Below the pieces are notes generated by a model. The model worked only from the letters and a program-made list of their open reading frames with translations, ran no database searches and had not been told where the DNA came from. A stretch of DNA of 64,000 nucleotides from positions 147,828 to 211,827 of the forward strand of contig NZ_NPFA01000004.1 in assembly GCF_002265875.1 (NCBI RefSeq), in the 5' to 3' direction. The position numbers and the translations under genes were made by a program. The DNA comes from Marinococcus halophilus (lineage in GTDB: Bacteria; Bacillota; Bacilli; Bacillales; Marinococcaceae). This document shows, piece after piece, positions 1-8,127 of the stretch; within the stretch, counting starts at the first letter, position 1, and the number at the start of each line of letters is the position of its first letter.

Positions 1-538
1 CAAGTACTCTTCTTACTGCAGCGGAACACTGCAAATATTGCATTGAGCCATCTTCCATCGGGAAAGCCAGCGTGATTTGTACGTGCTCCTCTTCCATCAG
101 TTTTGCTTTTGGCGGCACAATGAGCATGCATCCACCACCGCTCACATTTACCGTCACAGTTGTAAACGGCCGGGAAGATCCGTGGACAGCTGCATTAACG
201 CTCGTGTCGACACGTACATAGTTTCTGCGCTGGACACGCTGCCATTCTTTTTTTTCTGGACGTTTAATGATTAATGCCGGTATTTGCCCCTTTAGCCGGG
301 AAAGGACCGTTGAACGGAATGAATAAACAGCACTGTCTTCTCCAACATACCAAACATGCACTGCTCTGCCTGCCTGAAAAGAAATGCTTTTCCCGGTTTC
401 CTGGTCCGCGGGCAAAGCAATTGTAAACGTATTTTCATCTGCATCAAGCAGCTGGGATTTGTATTGAACCTTATTGTCATGCGGTTCCTTTGTATTTATG
501 TTTTCATGCAAATGCCAAACGCTTCCAATTTCGTACAA
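1..538 (-). CDS. PilZ-domain flagellar brake protein, YpfA-like (partial)
   Basis: The gene runs off the left edge, so only the first 179 codons are present. It resembles the YpfA/YcgR type: an N-terminal flagellar-brake beta-barrel domain (about residues 1-95) followed by a PilZ domain. The c-di-GMP binding signatures are visible: QRRNYVR (the RxxxR box) near residue 110 and VNVSGGG (the [D/N]xSxxG box) near residue 140. Such proteins bind c-di-GMP and slow the flagellar motor or alter surface behaviour. The start is TTG: the in-frame TAG lies two codons upstream, leaving no ATG, and an AAAAGGGG ribosome site sits 9 bases before it. No neighbour links it to a pathway. The family assignment is firm; the motility role is inferred. 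Confidence 0.85.
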   Translation of the reverse strand, partial: MYEIGSVWHLHENINTKEPHDNKVQYKSQLLDADENTFTIALPADQETGKSISFQAGRAVHVWYVGEDSAVYSFRSTVLSRLKGQIPALIIKRPEKKEWQRVQRRNYVRVDTSVNAAVHGSSRPFTTVTVNVSGGGCMLIVPPKAKLMEEEHVQITLAFPMEDGSMQYLQCSAAVRRVL

Positions 539-585
539 TAGCTAAAACCCCTTTTATATTATATGTCGGACGAAAGGAAAAACTG

Positions 586-2427
586 TTAAATTTCTGTAAC
601 GCCAGCTTCCGTCTGCTCCCGCACATACCTTGTCAGTTCAGCCGTAATTTCATAGCGCAGAAACGGCGTAATTAAATAAATACCGTTAAAGTACCGGAGT
701 GTTTCATCAATCAGTTCTTTCGCAATAGCGATTCCTTCCCGTTTGGCTGCTTCAGCATCATTCCCGCAGGCTGCCATTCGCTTTCGCGTATCGTCTGTTA
801 ACTGAATGCCCGGCACTTCATTGTGAAGAAACTCTGCATTTCCAGCGCTCACTAGAGGCATTATTCCGATAAATACAGGAGCTTCGAGTTCCTTGACCGC
901 TTCGTGAATTGTTTTAATCCGGTTAACATCATAAACGGGCTGACTCATAAAGTAATGCGCCCCCGCATTCACTTTTTTCTCCAGCCGTTTCACGGCTTTA
1001 TCAATATGAAGCACGTTCGGATTAAACGCTCCCCCAATGGAGAAATTTGTTTTTTCTCCAAGCGACTTTCCGGAAAACAGACGCCCTTCGTTCATTTCCC
1101 GGATGAGGGAAATGAGTGAAACAGAGTTGGCGTCATATACAGACTTTGCTCCTGGAAAATCCCCCACCTTGGAAGGATCTCCGGTAATGGCAAGCAGATC
1201 CCGCACACCAATGGTATGAAGTCCCAGCAGATGGGACTGCAAACCGATCAGGTTCCGGTCCCGGCAGGCAATATGCAGGAGCGGCCGGGCAGAGCTCTGC
1301 TGCTTAAGCATCGCCCCCATCGCCAGGTTGTCGATCCGGGGGGAGGCGAGGGAGTTGTCGGCAAGTGTCACTGCGTCCGCCCCAGCGTCGTGAAGCGCCT
1401 GGGAGCCGCGCATAAATTTCCCCGTTTTCAGCTTCTTCGGCGGGTCCAGCTCTACAATAACCGTATTTTCATTTTTTACTTTTTCATGGAGAGGGACAAA
1501 CTGTTCCTTTTCAGCTGGGGGCTCAGCTGCTGGGGGCTCCACCTTCACTGGAGGCTTAGTTTTTTCCGGCACGTCGTGTTTCACTGCTTCCGCTATCATG
1601 CGCACGTGTTCGGGGGTTGTGCCGCAGCAGCCGCCTATCAAACGTACGCCTTGTTCTTTAAAGCGGAATGCCTGTTTATAAAAGTACTCGGGATTGGACT
1701 GGTAGACATACCGGCCATCGTACCAGTTTGGCAGACTGGCGTTAGGGTAGGCGGAATAATACGCCTTTCCGGTCAATTCTGCCTGCTCAAGGGATTTCAA
1801 TATATGATACGGGCCCATACGGCAGTTGAGACCGACCACTGAAGCGCCGGCGTCCTCGAGCCGGCTGAAAGCTTCACTGATCTGCACCCCGCCGTGCATA
1901 ACGCCAACGTCTCCAAGCGCCACCTGGGCGATAACCGGGATTTCTGCATCCTTACTCCGGATGTAGCGGACAACCTGCAGAAGCTCTGGCAGGTCATAGA
2001 ACGTTTCAAGCAGCAGGCCGTCCACCGGCTCCGCCAAAAAGACATCCACTTGCTCCTGCAGCGCATTTCTCAAATATTCATCCGAATATTCACTTACCTG
2101 GACGCCTTTAATGCCTCCAACTGTAGCAAATACATACGCTGTTTCACCTGCTGCTTTTCTTGCAAGCTGCACGCCGGCACGGTTAATATCCAACACTTTA
2201 TCTTCAAGCTCATAGCCTTCAAGCTTCACCCGGTTGGCAGCGTAAGTATTCGTTTGAAGGATATCTGCCCCGGCCTCTGCATATTCCCGGTGAGCGCGCT
2301 CCACAGTATCTGGACTGGTCAGGTTCATGGCTTCAAACGAACCCTTATAGCCTTTCTGATAAAGATACGTCCCCATTGCCCCGTCGCCGATCAAAATTGA
2401 GGAACTGAGTTTTTTGAGTACGTTCAT
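586..2427 (-). CDS. yitJ: Bifunctional homocysteine S-methyltransferase / methylenetetrahydrofolate reductase
   Basis: This 613-residue fusion has an N-terminal homocysteine methyltransferase domain (about 1-290) and a C-terminal MetF-type reductase domain (about 315-613). The first domain shows GDGAMGT at residues 14-20 and the zinc cysteines in GLNCR and GGCCGTTPEH. A Pro/Glu-rich linker joins the two. The reductase makes 5-methyl-THF and the methyltransferase makes methionine from homocysteine. This is the YitJ architecture of Bacillus. It lies 26 bases downstream of the metI-like gene on the same strand, so both are probably controlled by the SAM riboswitch upstream. An AGGAGAGGGG ribosome site precedes the ATG. 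Confidence 0.93.
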   Translation of the reverse strand: MNVLKKLSSSILIGDGAMGTYLYQKGYKGSFEAMNLTSPDTVERAHREYAEAGADILQTNTYAANRVKLEGYELEDKVLDINRAGVQLARKAAGETAYVFATVGGIKGVQVSEYSDEYLRNALQEQVDVFLAEPVDGLLLETFYDLPELLQVVRYIRSKDAEIPVIAQVALGDVGVMHGGVQISEAFSRLEDAGASVVGLNCRMGPYHILKSLEQAELTGKAYYSAYPNASLPNWYDGRYVYQSNPEYFYKQAFRFKEQGVRLIGGCCGTTPEHVRMIAEAVKHDVPEKTKPPVKVEPPAAEPPAEKEQFVPLHEKVKNENTVIVELDPPKKLKTGKFMRGSQALHDAGADAVTLADNSLASPRIDNLAMGAMLKQQSSARPLLHIACRDRNLIGLQSHLLGLHTIGVRDLLAITGDPSKVGDFPGAKSVYDANSVSLISLIREMNEGRLFSGKSLGEKTNFSIGGAFNPNVLHIDKAVKRLEKKVNAGAHYFMSQPVYDVNRIKTIHEAVKELEAPVFIGIMPLVSAGNAEFLHNEVPGIQLTDDTRKRMAACGNDAEAAKREGIAIAKELIDETLRYFNGIYLITPFLRYEITAELTRYVREQTEAGVTEI

Positions 2428-2453
2428 AGCTTTGCCCCTCTCCTGGTTGTTAG

Positions 2454-3557
2454 TTACAGCGCCCTTAGCGCCTGCTCGAGATCCTCAATTAAATCGTCTT
2501 TATCTTCGATGCCGATGCTGAAACGAAGCAGCCGGTTATCTACGCCGTTGTTAACCCTTACTGCCTCTGGCATGTCGGCATGTGTCTGCGTGGCCGGATA
2601 CGTGATAAAGCTTTCAACTCCGCCCAGGCTTTCTGCGAAAGTAATGATTTTTATATTTCGCAAAAACGAGTCCACCCACTCTTCGTTTTCGAGACGGAAG
2701 GAAAGCATGCCTCCCCGTCCGGAGTAAAGCACATCCGTTATCTTTTCATGGCGGCTGAGATACTCTGCGATCGCCTTCCCGTTTTCTGTATGCTGCTTCA
2801 TGCGGAGCTTTAAGGTTTTCATACCGCGCATGAGCAGCCAGGAATCAAACGGGCTTAAAATTGTCCCCATGCCGTTCTGAAGCGCACCAATTTTTTCGGA
2901 GAGCTCGTCCACGTTGGATACAATCAGGCCGGCAATCAGATCATTATGCCCTCCTAAATATTTCGAGGCCGAGTGTACTACAATGTCAGCGCCTTCTTCA
3001 ATTGGGCGCTGAAGTACCGGGGTATAAAACGTATTGTCTACAATAAGCCAGGCCCCGTGCTTTTTCGCGAGCAGTGACAGTTCCTTCAGATCCGCTTCCT
3101 GCATCAGCGGGTTCGTCGGTGTCTCAATAAACAGCGCCTTCGTTTTCCCGGTAATCAGCTGTTCGAATGCTTCAAGATCCCTCGGGTCACCGTATGTAAC
3201 CGTCACGCCCCAGCGCCGCCATCCTTCTTCAAACAGACGGTACGTACCGCCGTAAATATCGCTTGTTGCAATCACTTCATCACCGGTTTCAAAGATCGCA
3301 AACAGCGTCTGAATAGCAGCCATCCCCGAGCTGAGAGCAAACCCCTGTTTACCTCCTTCGAGCGCGGCGATACCATTTTCGAGAAGATCTCTCGTCGGGT
3401 TCGCCGTCCGGGAATAGTCGTATCCCGTGGACTCTCCAATACCTGTATGTTTATACGCTGTGGAAAAATAAACAGGAGGGTTTATTGCACCGGTCCGCGG
3501 GTCGGAATTATTCCCCAGTTGTGCAAGGATGGTTTCTATCTGCAGTTGCTTTGACAT
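2454..3557 (-). CDS. metI: Cystathionine gamma-synthase / O-acetylhomoserine thiolyase (Cys/Met PLP enzyme)
   Basis: The 367-residue protein is a fold-type I PLP enzyme of the Cys/Met metabolism family. SASKYLGGH near residue 196 carries the PLP lysine, and GGKQGFALSSGMAAI and ETPTNP are family signatures. It makes cystathionine or homocysteine from an acylated homoserine plus cysteine or sulfide. It is the first gene after a SAM-I riboswitch and is followed by the yitJ-like gene, the same logic as metIC/yitJ in Bacillus. The symbol follows B. subtilis MetI; substrate choice cannot be read from the sequence, and cystathionine beta-lyase (MetC) is a related alternative. Confidence 0.85.
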   Translation of the reverse strand: MSKQLQIETILAQLGNNSDPRTGAINPPVYFSTAYKHTGIGESTGYDYSRTANPTRDLLENGIAALEGGKQGFALSSGMAAIQTLFAIFETGDEVIATSDIYGGTYRLFEEGWRRWGVTVTYGDPRDLEAFEQLITGKTKALFIETPTNPLMQEADLKELSLLAKKHGAWLIVDNTFYTPVLQRPIEEGADIVVHSASKYLGGHNDLIAGLIVSNVDELSEKIGALQNGMGTILSPFDSWLLMRGMKTLKLRMKQHTENGKAIAEYLSRHEKITDVLYSGRGGMLSFRLENEEWVDSFLRNIKIITFAESLGGVESFITYPATQTHADMPEAVRVNNGVDNRLLRFSIGIEDKDDLIEDLEQALRAL

Positions 3558-3598
3558 GTCACAGCCCTCATTTCTCTAAAATTAATGCATTAAATGTA

Positions 3599-3640
3599 CG
3601 AAAAGGCCTTCTTCCGTAGACAGAAGAAGACCTTGGCATG
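3599..3640 (-). terminator. Intrinsic terminator of the SAM riboswitch
   Basis: A hairpin of about 12 bp (GAAGAAGACCTT pairing with AAGGCCTTCTTC, one mismatch) lies just downstream of the aptamer and is followed by TTTTCG on the minus strand. It is the expression platform: SAM binding should favour this terminator. Confidence 0.8.
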
Positions 3641-3649
3641 CAATACTTC

Positions 3650-3755
3650 TTCTCATCTCGCAAGCACAGCTTGCAGGAGTTAGCACCTGACCGCATCTTT
3701 TGCAGCTGGTTGCTGAGACTTCCAAGGGCCGATCCCTCCATCTCTCTTGATAAGA
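3650..3755 (-). ncRNA. SAM-I (S-box) riboswitch
   Basis: On the minus strand the leader has the S-box core: TTCTTATCAAGAGAG (P1 5' side), GGAGGGATCGGCCC, GAAGTCTCAGCAACC, a P3 hairpin GGTGCTAACTCC, the P4 hairpin CAAGCTGTGCTTG, and the closing GATGAGAA. P1 closes with one G-U pair. It controls the metI-yitJ operon, repressing when SAM is abundant. Confidence 0.97.
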
Positions 3756-3814
3756 AACGTTATATGATTACTTTCCAAAGTACATGAAACGAATCGATAT
3801 TGCAAGTCACCATT

Positions 3815-3979
3815 TTACTCCGGCGCAATATCAATATGCAGCTGGCTTTCATTGCCGCAGACACAGCGGCGAAAACCCGTTTCCATTTCCCCGTTGGTGT
3901 TCTTTCTGCCACGTAGAATATACTTTTCGCCGCATTTCGGGCAGCGGATAACAACGCGGTAGCGGCGGTCTTCTGACAT
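3815..3979 (-). CDS. Small zinc-ribbon protein (54 aa)
   Basis: A short gene on the minus strand, ATG at 3979 and TAA at 3815. The 54-residue product has a CPKCG pair at residues 13-17 and a CVCG pair at 39-42, the four cysteines of a rubredoxin/zinc-ribbon knuckle. The N-terminus is basic (SEDRRYR), as in small nucleic-acid-binding proteins. AAAGGA lies upstream at suitable spacing. It sits between prsW and the SAM riboswitch, with 24 bases to prsW, so the two may be co-transcribed. I do not recognise a named family; function unknown. Confidence 0.75.
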   Translation of the reverse strand: MSEDRRYRVVIRCPKCGEKYILRGRKNTNGEMETGFRRCVCGNESQLHIDIAPE

Positions 3980-4002
3980 AGTAGCTTCGTCCTTTCGAGT
4001 TG

Positions 4003-4650
4003 TTATTTCGCATTGGCTTTATTAGCCTTTGACAACGCAAACCACCATAAAAATAGCATGAACGGTATGAGATAATACAGAATATTGCCTAAAGAAGCAC
4101 TTAATATATAATCATACAGCCCGTGAAAGATAAGCGGAATGGCAAGGGCAAGAAAAAAAGAGAATAACCTCCTGCCATGGCGAGAGGCGCGCTTAGCCGA
4201 TACCGCATAATATCCCATGATCACCCCGAGGAGCGCATGAACCGTTACAGGCAGAAGAGCTCTTGTAACCGCTGTTTCAATGCCGTTTGCAATTAAGTAC
4301 AAAATATTTTCGAGCGAAGCAAATCCAAGCGACAGGGAAAGTCCGTATATAACGCCATCATAAGTATTTTTAATCGGAGCAAAACGCAGCACAAATGTAT
4401 ATAAAAGGAAAAATTTAATTCCTTCCTCCAATACAGCGGCCTGAGTGTACTGGGCCGCGAAAAGCGGCATGCCTACTCCTTCTGTTTCGAGCGCGTGCTC
4501 GATTACAAGCACTGGAAACACGATCAGCACCCCGATGACAAACGCCCGGATGACCGGCAGCCTCCGCTCCACGTCCGCCCGGCGTTTTAATGTAAAATAT
4601 AGCAGTAAAGCGACAGCCGGCGCCAGGGCCGCCATAATCAGTGCGATCAC
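4003..4650 (-). CDS. prsW: PrsW family intramembrane glutamic metalloprotease
   Basis: A 215-residue membrane protein with about seven hydrophobic segments. PrsW/RCE1-type motifs are present: the paired glutamates in VLEEGIKFF (near residue 74), FASLEN, HALLGV and HGLYDY. In B. subtilis PrsW makes the site-1 cut in the anti-sigma factor RsiW, which releases SigW in response to envelope stress. The start is GTG and aligns with the B. subtilis N-terminus (MFAIISAGIAP); AGAGGGTG lies about 12 bases upstream. No rsiW or sigW gene lies in this window. Family firm; the target anti-sigma factor is inferred. Confidence 0.92.
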   Translation of the reverse strand: MIALIMAALAPAVALLLYFTLKRRADVERRLPVIRAFVIGVLIVFPVLVIEHALETEGVGMPLFAAQYTQAAVLEEGIKFFLLYTFVLRFAPIKNTYDGVIYGLSLSLGFASLENILYLIANGIETAVTRALLPVTVHALLGVIMGYYAVSAKRASRHGRRLFSFFLALAIPLIFHGLYDYILSASLGNILYYLIPFMLFLWWFALSKANKANAK

Positions 4651-4752
4651 CTTTCGTTCTCACCCTCTCTTGTTAAACGTATCGTATCATGCTATGTTCA
4701 GATTCGTAAAAGAATAATGACAGTCCAGCAGAGCCGACGAGGAGGAATTGAA

Positions 4753-5727
4753 ATGAAAAAAATACTAGTTATCCATACAGGCGGCACGATCGCCATGACC
4801 CAGACAGAAGAAAGCGGCGTCGAGCCAGGGCTTCATAATCCGTTAAGCCAATGGAGCCGCATTGCTAATCAAATTGCTGAAATTGTGACGAGCGATTTTC
4901 TACATCTCCCTTCCCCTCACATTACTCCGGAGCATATGCTTTCTTTGCACGAACATATGCTTGAAAAGCTGTCCGAAGATATATATGACGGGGTCGTCAT
5001 TACTCACGGCACCGATACGCTTGAAGAAACCGCCTACGCGCTTGATCTTTTTCATGACAAAGAGCTGCCGGTTGTCGTGACAGGCGCCATGCGTTCGAGT
5101 AATGAAATCAGCGCCGACGGTCCGCAAAACTTTCTAGCAGCGGTCCGTACTGCTGCAAGCGATAAAGCCCGCGGCATCGGCGTCCTCGTCGTTTTAAACG
5201 AAGAGATCCATTCTGCAAAAAACGTTACAAAAACCCATTCGTCCAACATCGCCACATTTCAGAGTCCGCAATACGGTCCGCTCGGCTTTGTAACGAACAA
5301 TGAAATATTTATCCATCACTACCCGGCAAGCCGGGAGCATTTTTCACCGGTCCATCTGAACAAGAAGGTGCTCCTCTTAAAAATGGCAGCCGGCATGGAT
5401 GCAGCTTTACTTTCCCCACTGCTCTACCAGCCTCTTGACGGAATCATTATCGAAGCGTTCGGCCAGGGGAACATTCCTCCAACTGTCGTGCCGCTGCTGG
5501 AGGATTCAATAGCCAAACAAGTTCCTGTAGTCCTGGTCTCCCGCTGCCATAGCGGTGTGGTCCAGGCTACCTACAGCTATGAAGGGGGAGGCTATCAGCT
5601 GAAGCGAAAGGGCGTTATTTTCACGAACGGTCTTAACGGCCAGAAAGCGCGTCTTAAGCTGCTCGCTGCTCTAGATGACCAACGGTCACTCGAGGAAATA
5701 CGCGACTGCTTTGAGCATGTCGAATAA
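4753..5727 (+). CDS. L-asparaginase, cytoplasmic type
   Basis: The 324-residue protein belongs to the asparaginase/glutaminase family. It has the two catalytic threonine motifs: HTGGTIAM at about residues 6-14 and THGTDTLEET near residue 91. The Lys of the second triad is probably in the later GAMRSS region. There is no signal peptide, so it should act in the cytoplasm, hydrolysing asparagine to aspartate and ammonia. The start is the ATG at 4753, which follows GAGGAGGA by 7 bases; an upstream in-frame ATG at 4717 has no ribosome site. Monocistronic, ended by a bidirectional hairpin shared with ypdA. Confidence 0.88.
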   Translation: MKKILVIHTGGTIAMTQTEESGVEPGLHNPLSQWSRIANQIAEIVTSDFLHLPSPHITPEHMLSLHEHMLEKLSEDIYDGVVITHGTDTLEETAYALDLFHDKELPVVVTGAMRSSNEISADGPQNFLAAVRTAASDKARGIGVLVVLNEEIHSAKNVTKTHSSNIATFQSPQYGPLGFVTNNEIFIHHYPASREHFSPVHLNKKVLLLKMAAGMDAALLSPLLYQPLDGIIIEAFGQGNIPPTVVPLLEDSIAKQVPVVLVSRCHSGVVQATYSYEGGGYQLKRKGVIFTNGLNGQKARLKLLAALDDQRSLEEIRDCFEHVE

Positions 5728-5745
5728 GGCGGATTAATTCATACT

Positions 5746-5784
5746 AAAAAGCCACTGGTTTGTTAAAACAAAGTGGCTTTTTTT
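5746..5784. terminator. Bidirectional terminator between asparaginase gene and ypdA
   Basis: A 9-bp stem (AAAGCCACT with AGTGGCTTT) is flanked by A5 on the left and T7 on the right, so it can work in both directions. The TAA stop of the minus-strand gene lies inside the loop, a compact convergent arrangement. Confidence 0.8.
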
Positions 5785-6749
5785 CGTGCTATATCCTCCG
5801 CTATTTGTTCACCGTGAAAACGGCCGTTTTCAATAAATATTTCATTTGCTTCATCTCCGGCGGCAATAACACCGGCAATATAAATGTTTTCCCGGTTTGT
5901 TTCCATCGTTTCTTCGTCAAAGGAGGGACGGCCCGACTGTTCGTCAACAGCAATGCCAAGCTGGCGGAAAAAGGCCCGGGACGGGTGGTAGCCGGTCATG
6001 GCAAAAACAAAATCTGCCGCAACGGACCGCTCCCGTTCCTCCTGCTTGTATATAACCCGGTCCGGCTCAATGCGCACGACATCTGCTTCAAATTCCATAC
6101 GGGCCGCACCACGCCGGACCATTGCCTGAAAATCCGGGAGAATCCATGGCTTGATGCTTTTGGAATATTCAGAGCCGCGGTAAAGCACTGTAACCTGAGC
6201 ATTCACCTGCTCGAGGGCAAGAGCGGCATCCACAGCCGAATTTCTCCCGCCGATAATAACGACCTGCTGATTAAAATGGGGATGAGCTTCTTCAAAGTAG
6301 TGCTTTACGTGCGGCAAATTTTCCCCCGGCACGTTCATAGGATTAGGGTTATCGTAGTAGCCGGTGGCTATAATCACGTGCGAAGCTTCCCACTCCCGGG
6401 TCTTGCCCTGAAGTGTTTCGGTTTGCACCAGATAGCCGCTGCCCGTTTCCTGGATCTTTTGTACTTCCTCATAGTTATATATACGCAGTTTTTCCGCTTC
6501 CGCTACTTTCCGGTAATACACCAGAGCTTCCTGGCGCCGTGGCTTTCGGTCTACCACTGGAAAAGGGTGCCCGCCGATTTCAAGTTTATCTGCAGAGCTG
6601 AAAAACGTCTGGTGGACAGGATATTCATAAATGCTGTGCACAATATTTTTCTTTTCAATTATTGCCGCATCAATGCCACGGCGCTTTAAAGCGATAGCTG
6701 CCGACAGGCCGCAGGGGCCGCCCCCGATAATAATTACTTCCTCTTTCAT
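5763..6749 (-). CDS. ypdA: YpdA-type FAD-dependent oxidoreductase (bacillithiol disulfide reductase)
   Basis: The product (328 aa from the chosen start) opens with the FAD-binding dinucleotide fold VIIIGGGPCGLSAA. It carries a second NADPH-binding fold, VVIIGGRNSAVDAA, near residue 165, and the FSSADKLEIGG segment typical of YpdA. The family reduces bacillithiol disulfide with NADPH and so supports thiol redox balance in Firmicutes. Two ATGs are possible; the second (6749) has AGGGAG at 8 bases, while the first lies only 2 bases from it. It follows the phosphoesterase gene with 12 bases between them, so both form one transcript. Confidence 0.9.
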   Translation of the reverse strand: MKEEVIIIGGGPCGLSAAIALKRRGIDAAIIEKKNIVHSIYEYPVHQTFFSSADKLEIGGHPFPVVDRKPRRQEALVYYRKVAEAEKLRIYNYEEVQKIQETGSGYLVQTETLQGKTREWEASHVIIATGYYDNPNPMNVPGENLPHVKHYFEEAHPHFNQQVVIIGGRNSAVDAALALEQVNAQVTVLYRGSEYSKSIKPWILPDFQAMVRRGAARMEFEADVVRIEPDRVIYKQEERERSVAADFVFAMTGYHPSRAFFRQLGIAVDEQSGRPSFDEETMETNRENIYIAGVIAAGDEANEIFIENGRFHGEQIAEDIARKKATLF

Positions 6750-6761
6750 ATTCATACTCCC

Positions 6762-7526
6762 TTATTCGCTATAAGAATGACCGTTTGTCAGTACAAACAG
6801 GTGCGTTTCCGCCGGGGCGCCATGGCGCAGCGGTATGGTAGTCGTACCGTAACCGTTGCTGATAAACAGATTCTGATGTTTTTCGCGGTACCAGCCGCCC
6901 TTTAATTTTGGGCCCCACCCGAACAGCCGGATCTGGCCCCCGTGGGTATGGCCGGTAAGCATGTAGGCCGCCCGTTTCGGGAAGGGCCCGTACCGGTAAT
7001 ATGCTTCTGGGTTGTGGGCGATAAGCAGATCCGCCTCCGGCACGTGCGCTGGATAATGGTAGGATTCATAAAAGCGTTCCTCCCCAAAGGAAGCAATCGC
7101 AAAAGCAGTTCCCTTTAACGTATACACATTTTTTTCAAGAATACTGATTCTTTCCTGCTCCAGTAGCGGCCTCAGCCATCCGCGGCCCACCTGCAGGTCA
7201 TGATTTCCCCACACAAACACAACCGGTGCATAACTGCGGAGCATACGAAGGTTTTGCCTGATCCGCTCCGCAGACACGCCAATTTCAGCCAAGTCCCCGC
7301 CGATTATAATCAGATCCGGAGTCAGGCCGAGCTTCCGGAACAACGCTGGCGACACCCGCCGCCGGTGGATGTCGGTAATAAAGAAAATGGTAAAGCCCTG
7401 CACTTCTGCCGGAAGATTTTCATATTCAAGCTCATGGGTTCTTACTTTATTCTGCCATGTCTCCGGCAGGACCCTGCCGGCATACAGCACAGAAAAAAGA
7501 AGAGGAGCCAGCAGCCATTTTTTCAT
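6762..7526 (-). CDS. Membrane-anchored metallophosphoesterase, YpbG-like
   Basis: A 254-residue calcineurin-type phosphoesterase with one N-terminal hydrophobic segment (residues 1-17) that is a signal anchor. Metal-ligand motifs appear in order: TDIHRR (about 51), GGDLAE (77), GNHD (107), and TGHTHGGQ near 193. This is the YkuE/YpbG-like class; natural substrates are unsettled, and UDP-sugar lipids or nucleotides are possible. In B. subtilis ypbG lies close to recQ and ypdA as here. GAGGGG precedes the ATG. Confidence 0.85.
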   Translation of the reverse strand: MKKWLLAPLLFSVLYAGRVLPETWQNKVRTHELEYENLPAEVQGFTIFFITDIHRRRVSPALFRKLGLTPDLIIIGGDLAEIGVSAERIRQNLRMLRSYAPVVFVWGNHDLQVGRGWLRPLLEQERISILEKNVYTLKGTAFAIASFGEERFYESYHYPAHVPEADLLIAHNPEAYYRYGPFPKRAAYMLTGHTHGGQIRLFGWGPKLKGGWYREKHQNLFISNGYGTTTIPLRHGAPAETHLFVLTNGHSYSE

Positions 7527-7655
7527 GATGGAACCCCTCTTTTCTTTTATAAAATTTGAACGTTTCCGGACAATTTAAAAACGAGTATACGCACACCGCT
7601 TATCTCCGCTATACTTATGTAAGGAAAAAATTGACCGGAAAGAAGGTATCAAACA

Positions 7656-7862
7656 ATGGATCTTATTGTCTTTTTAGCAGGAGCCGCTTTATTTGGAGGA
7701 GGCTTTTTTTTGCTTTTATATTTCTTATTTAGAAAAAAACCACTTACCTGGCCATTTATATTAATGATTTTAGGTGTAATTGCCTGCTTTGCCGGTCTCC
7801 TCCTATCTTCACCACTGACAGAAACTTCCACGGCGTTCCTTGCTACTGAAACATACTTATAA
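7656..7862 (+). CDS. Small membrane protein (68 aa), function unknown
   Basis: A 68-residue protein made of two hydrophobic helices (about 3-27 and 31-52) separated by a basic turn FRKKPL. An AGAAGG ribosome site sits 9 bases before the ATG. It is the only plus-strand gene between 5.7 and 10.8 kb, and its last 20 bases overlap the 3' end of the convergent gene at 7843. I do not recognise the family. Composition and ribosome site support a real gene, but short hydrophobic frames can occur by chance. Confidence 0.55.
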   Translation: MDLIVFLAGAALFGGGFFLLLYFLFRKKPLTWPFILMILGVIACFAGLLLSSPLTETSTAFLATETYL

Positions 7863-8127
7863 TGAACGGCGAGGCGAGGGCTGTAATTACGATAAATATG
7901 AACGCAGCCAACAGCGTATGAGGAAGGGTGAGCATTGGCGGTTCTTCCTCCTCCGGTTCTTCTTTCCTGCCCGCATAGCGTGAACGTCTTGAAGCTGCTT
8001 CCTGCCCGGCTTCACTCGAAGGTTCTTCGCCCGTACTACTCCGGCGGCGTCCGAGTCGGCTTCGCTCTGTTTCCGGCTGTTCTGCATTTGAACCAGCATT
8101 TCGCCTCTCCATACGTGTTTTATTCAT
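7843..8127 (-). CDS. Small C-tail-anchored protein at the ypbE position, no LysM domain
   Basis: The 94-residue protein has a highly charged N-terminal two-thirds rich in Arg, Glu and Ser, beginning MNKTRMERRN, and one membrane helix at residues 70-91. In B. subtilis the gene after recQ/ypbD is ypbE, which starts with a similar MSRVERR-type segment, has one helix, and ends in an extracellular LysM domain. Here the chain ends just after the helix. Either the LysM part is lost or this is a different tail-anchored protein. AGGAGAGG precedes the ATG, and the gene overlaps the end of recQ by 8 bases, indicating co-translation. Confidence 0.65.
   Translation of the reverse strand: MNKTRMERRNAGSNAEQPETERSRLGRRRSSTGEEPSSEAGQEAASRRSRYAGRKEEPEEEEPPMLTLPHTLLAAFIFIVITALASPFIISMFQ

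Noticed and set aside
1216..1842. 208-codon frame opposite the yitJ-like gene
   Set aside because: It is antisense to a clearly conserved enzyme, has no ribosome site and no recognisable domain.
5760..6689. 309-codon plus-strand frame opposite ypdA
   Set aside because: A shadow of the GC-rich codon pattern of ypdA; no ribosome site and no family.
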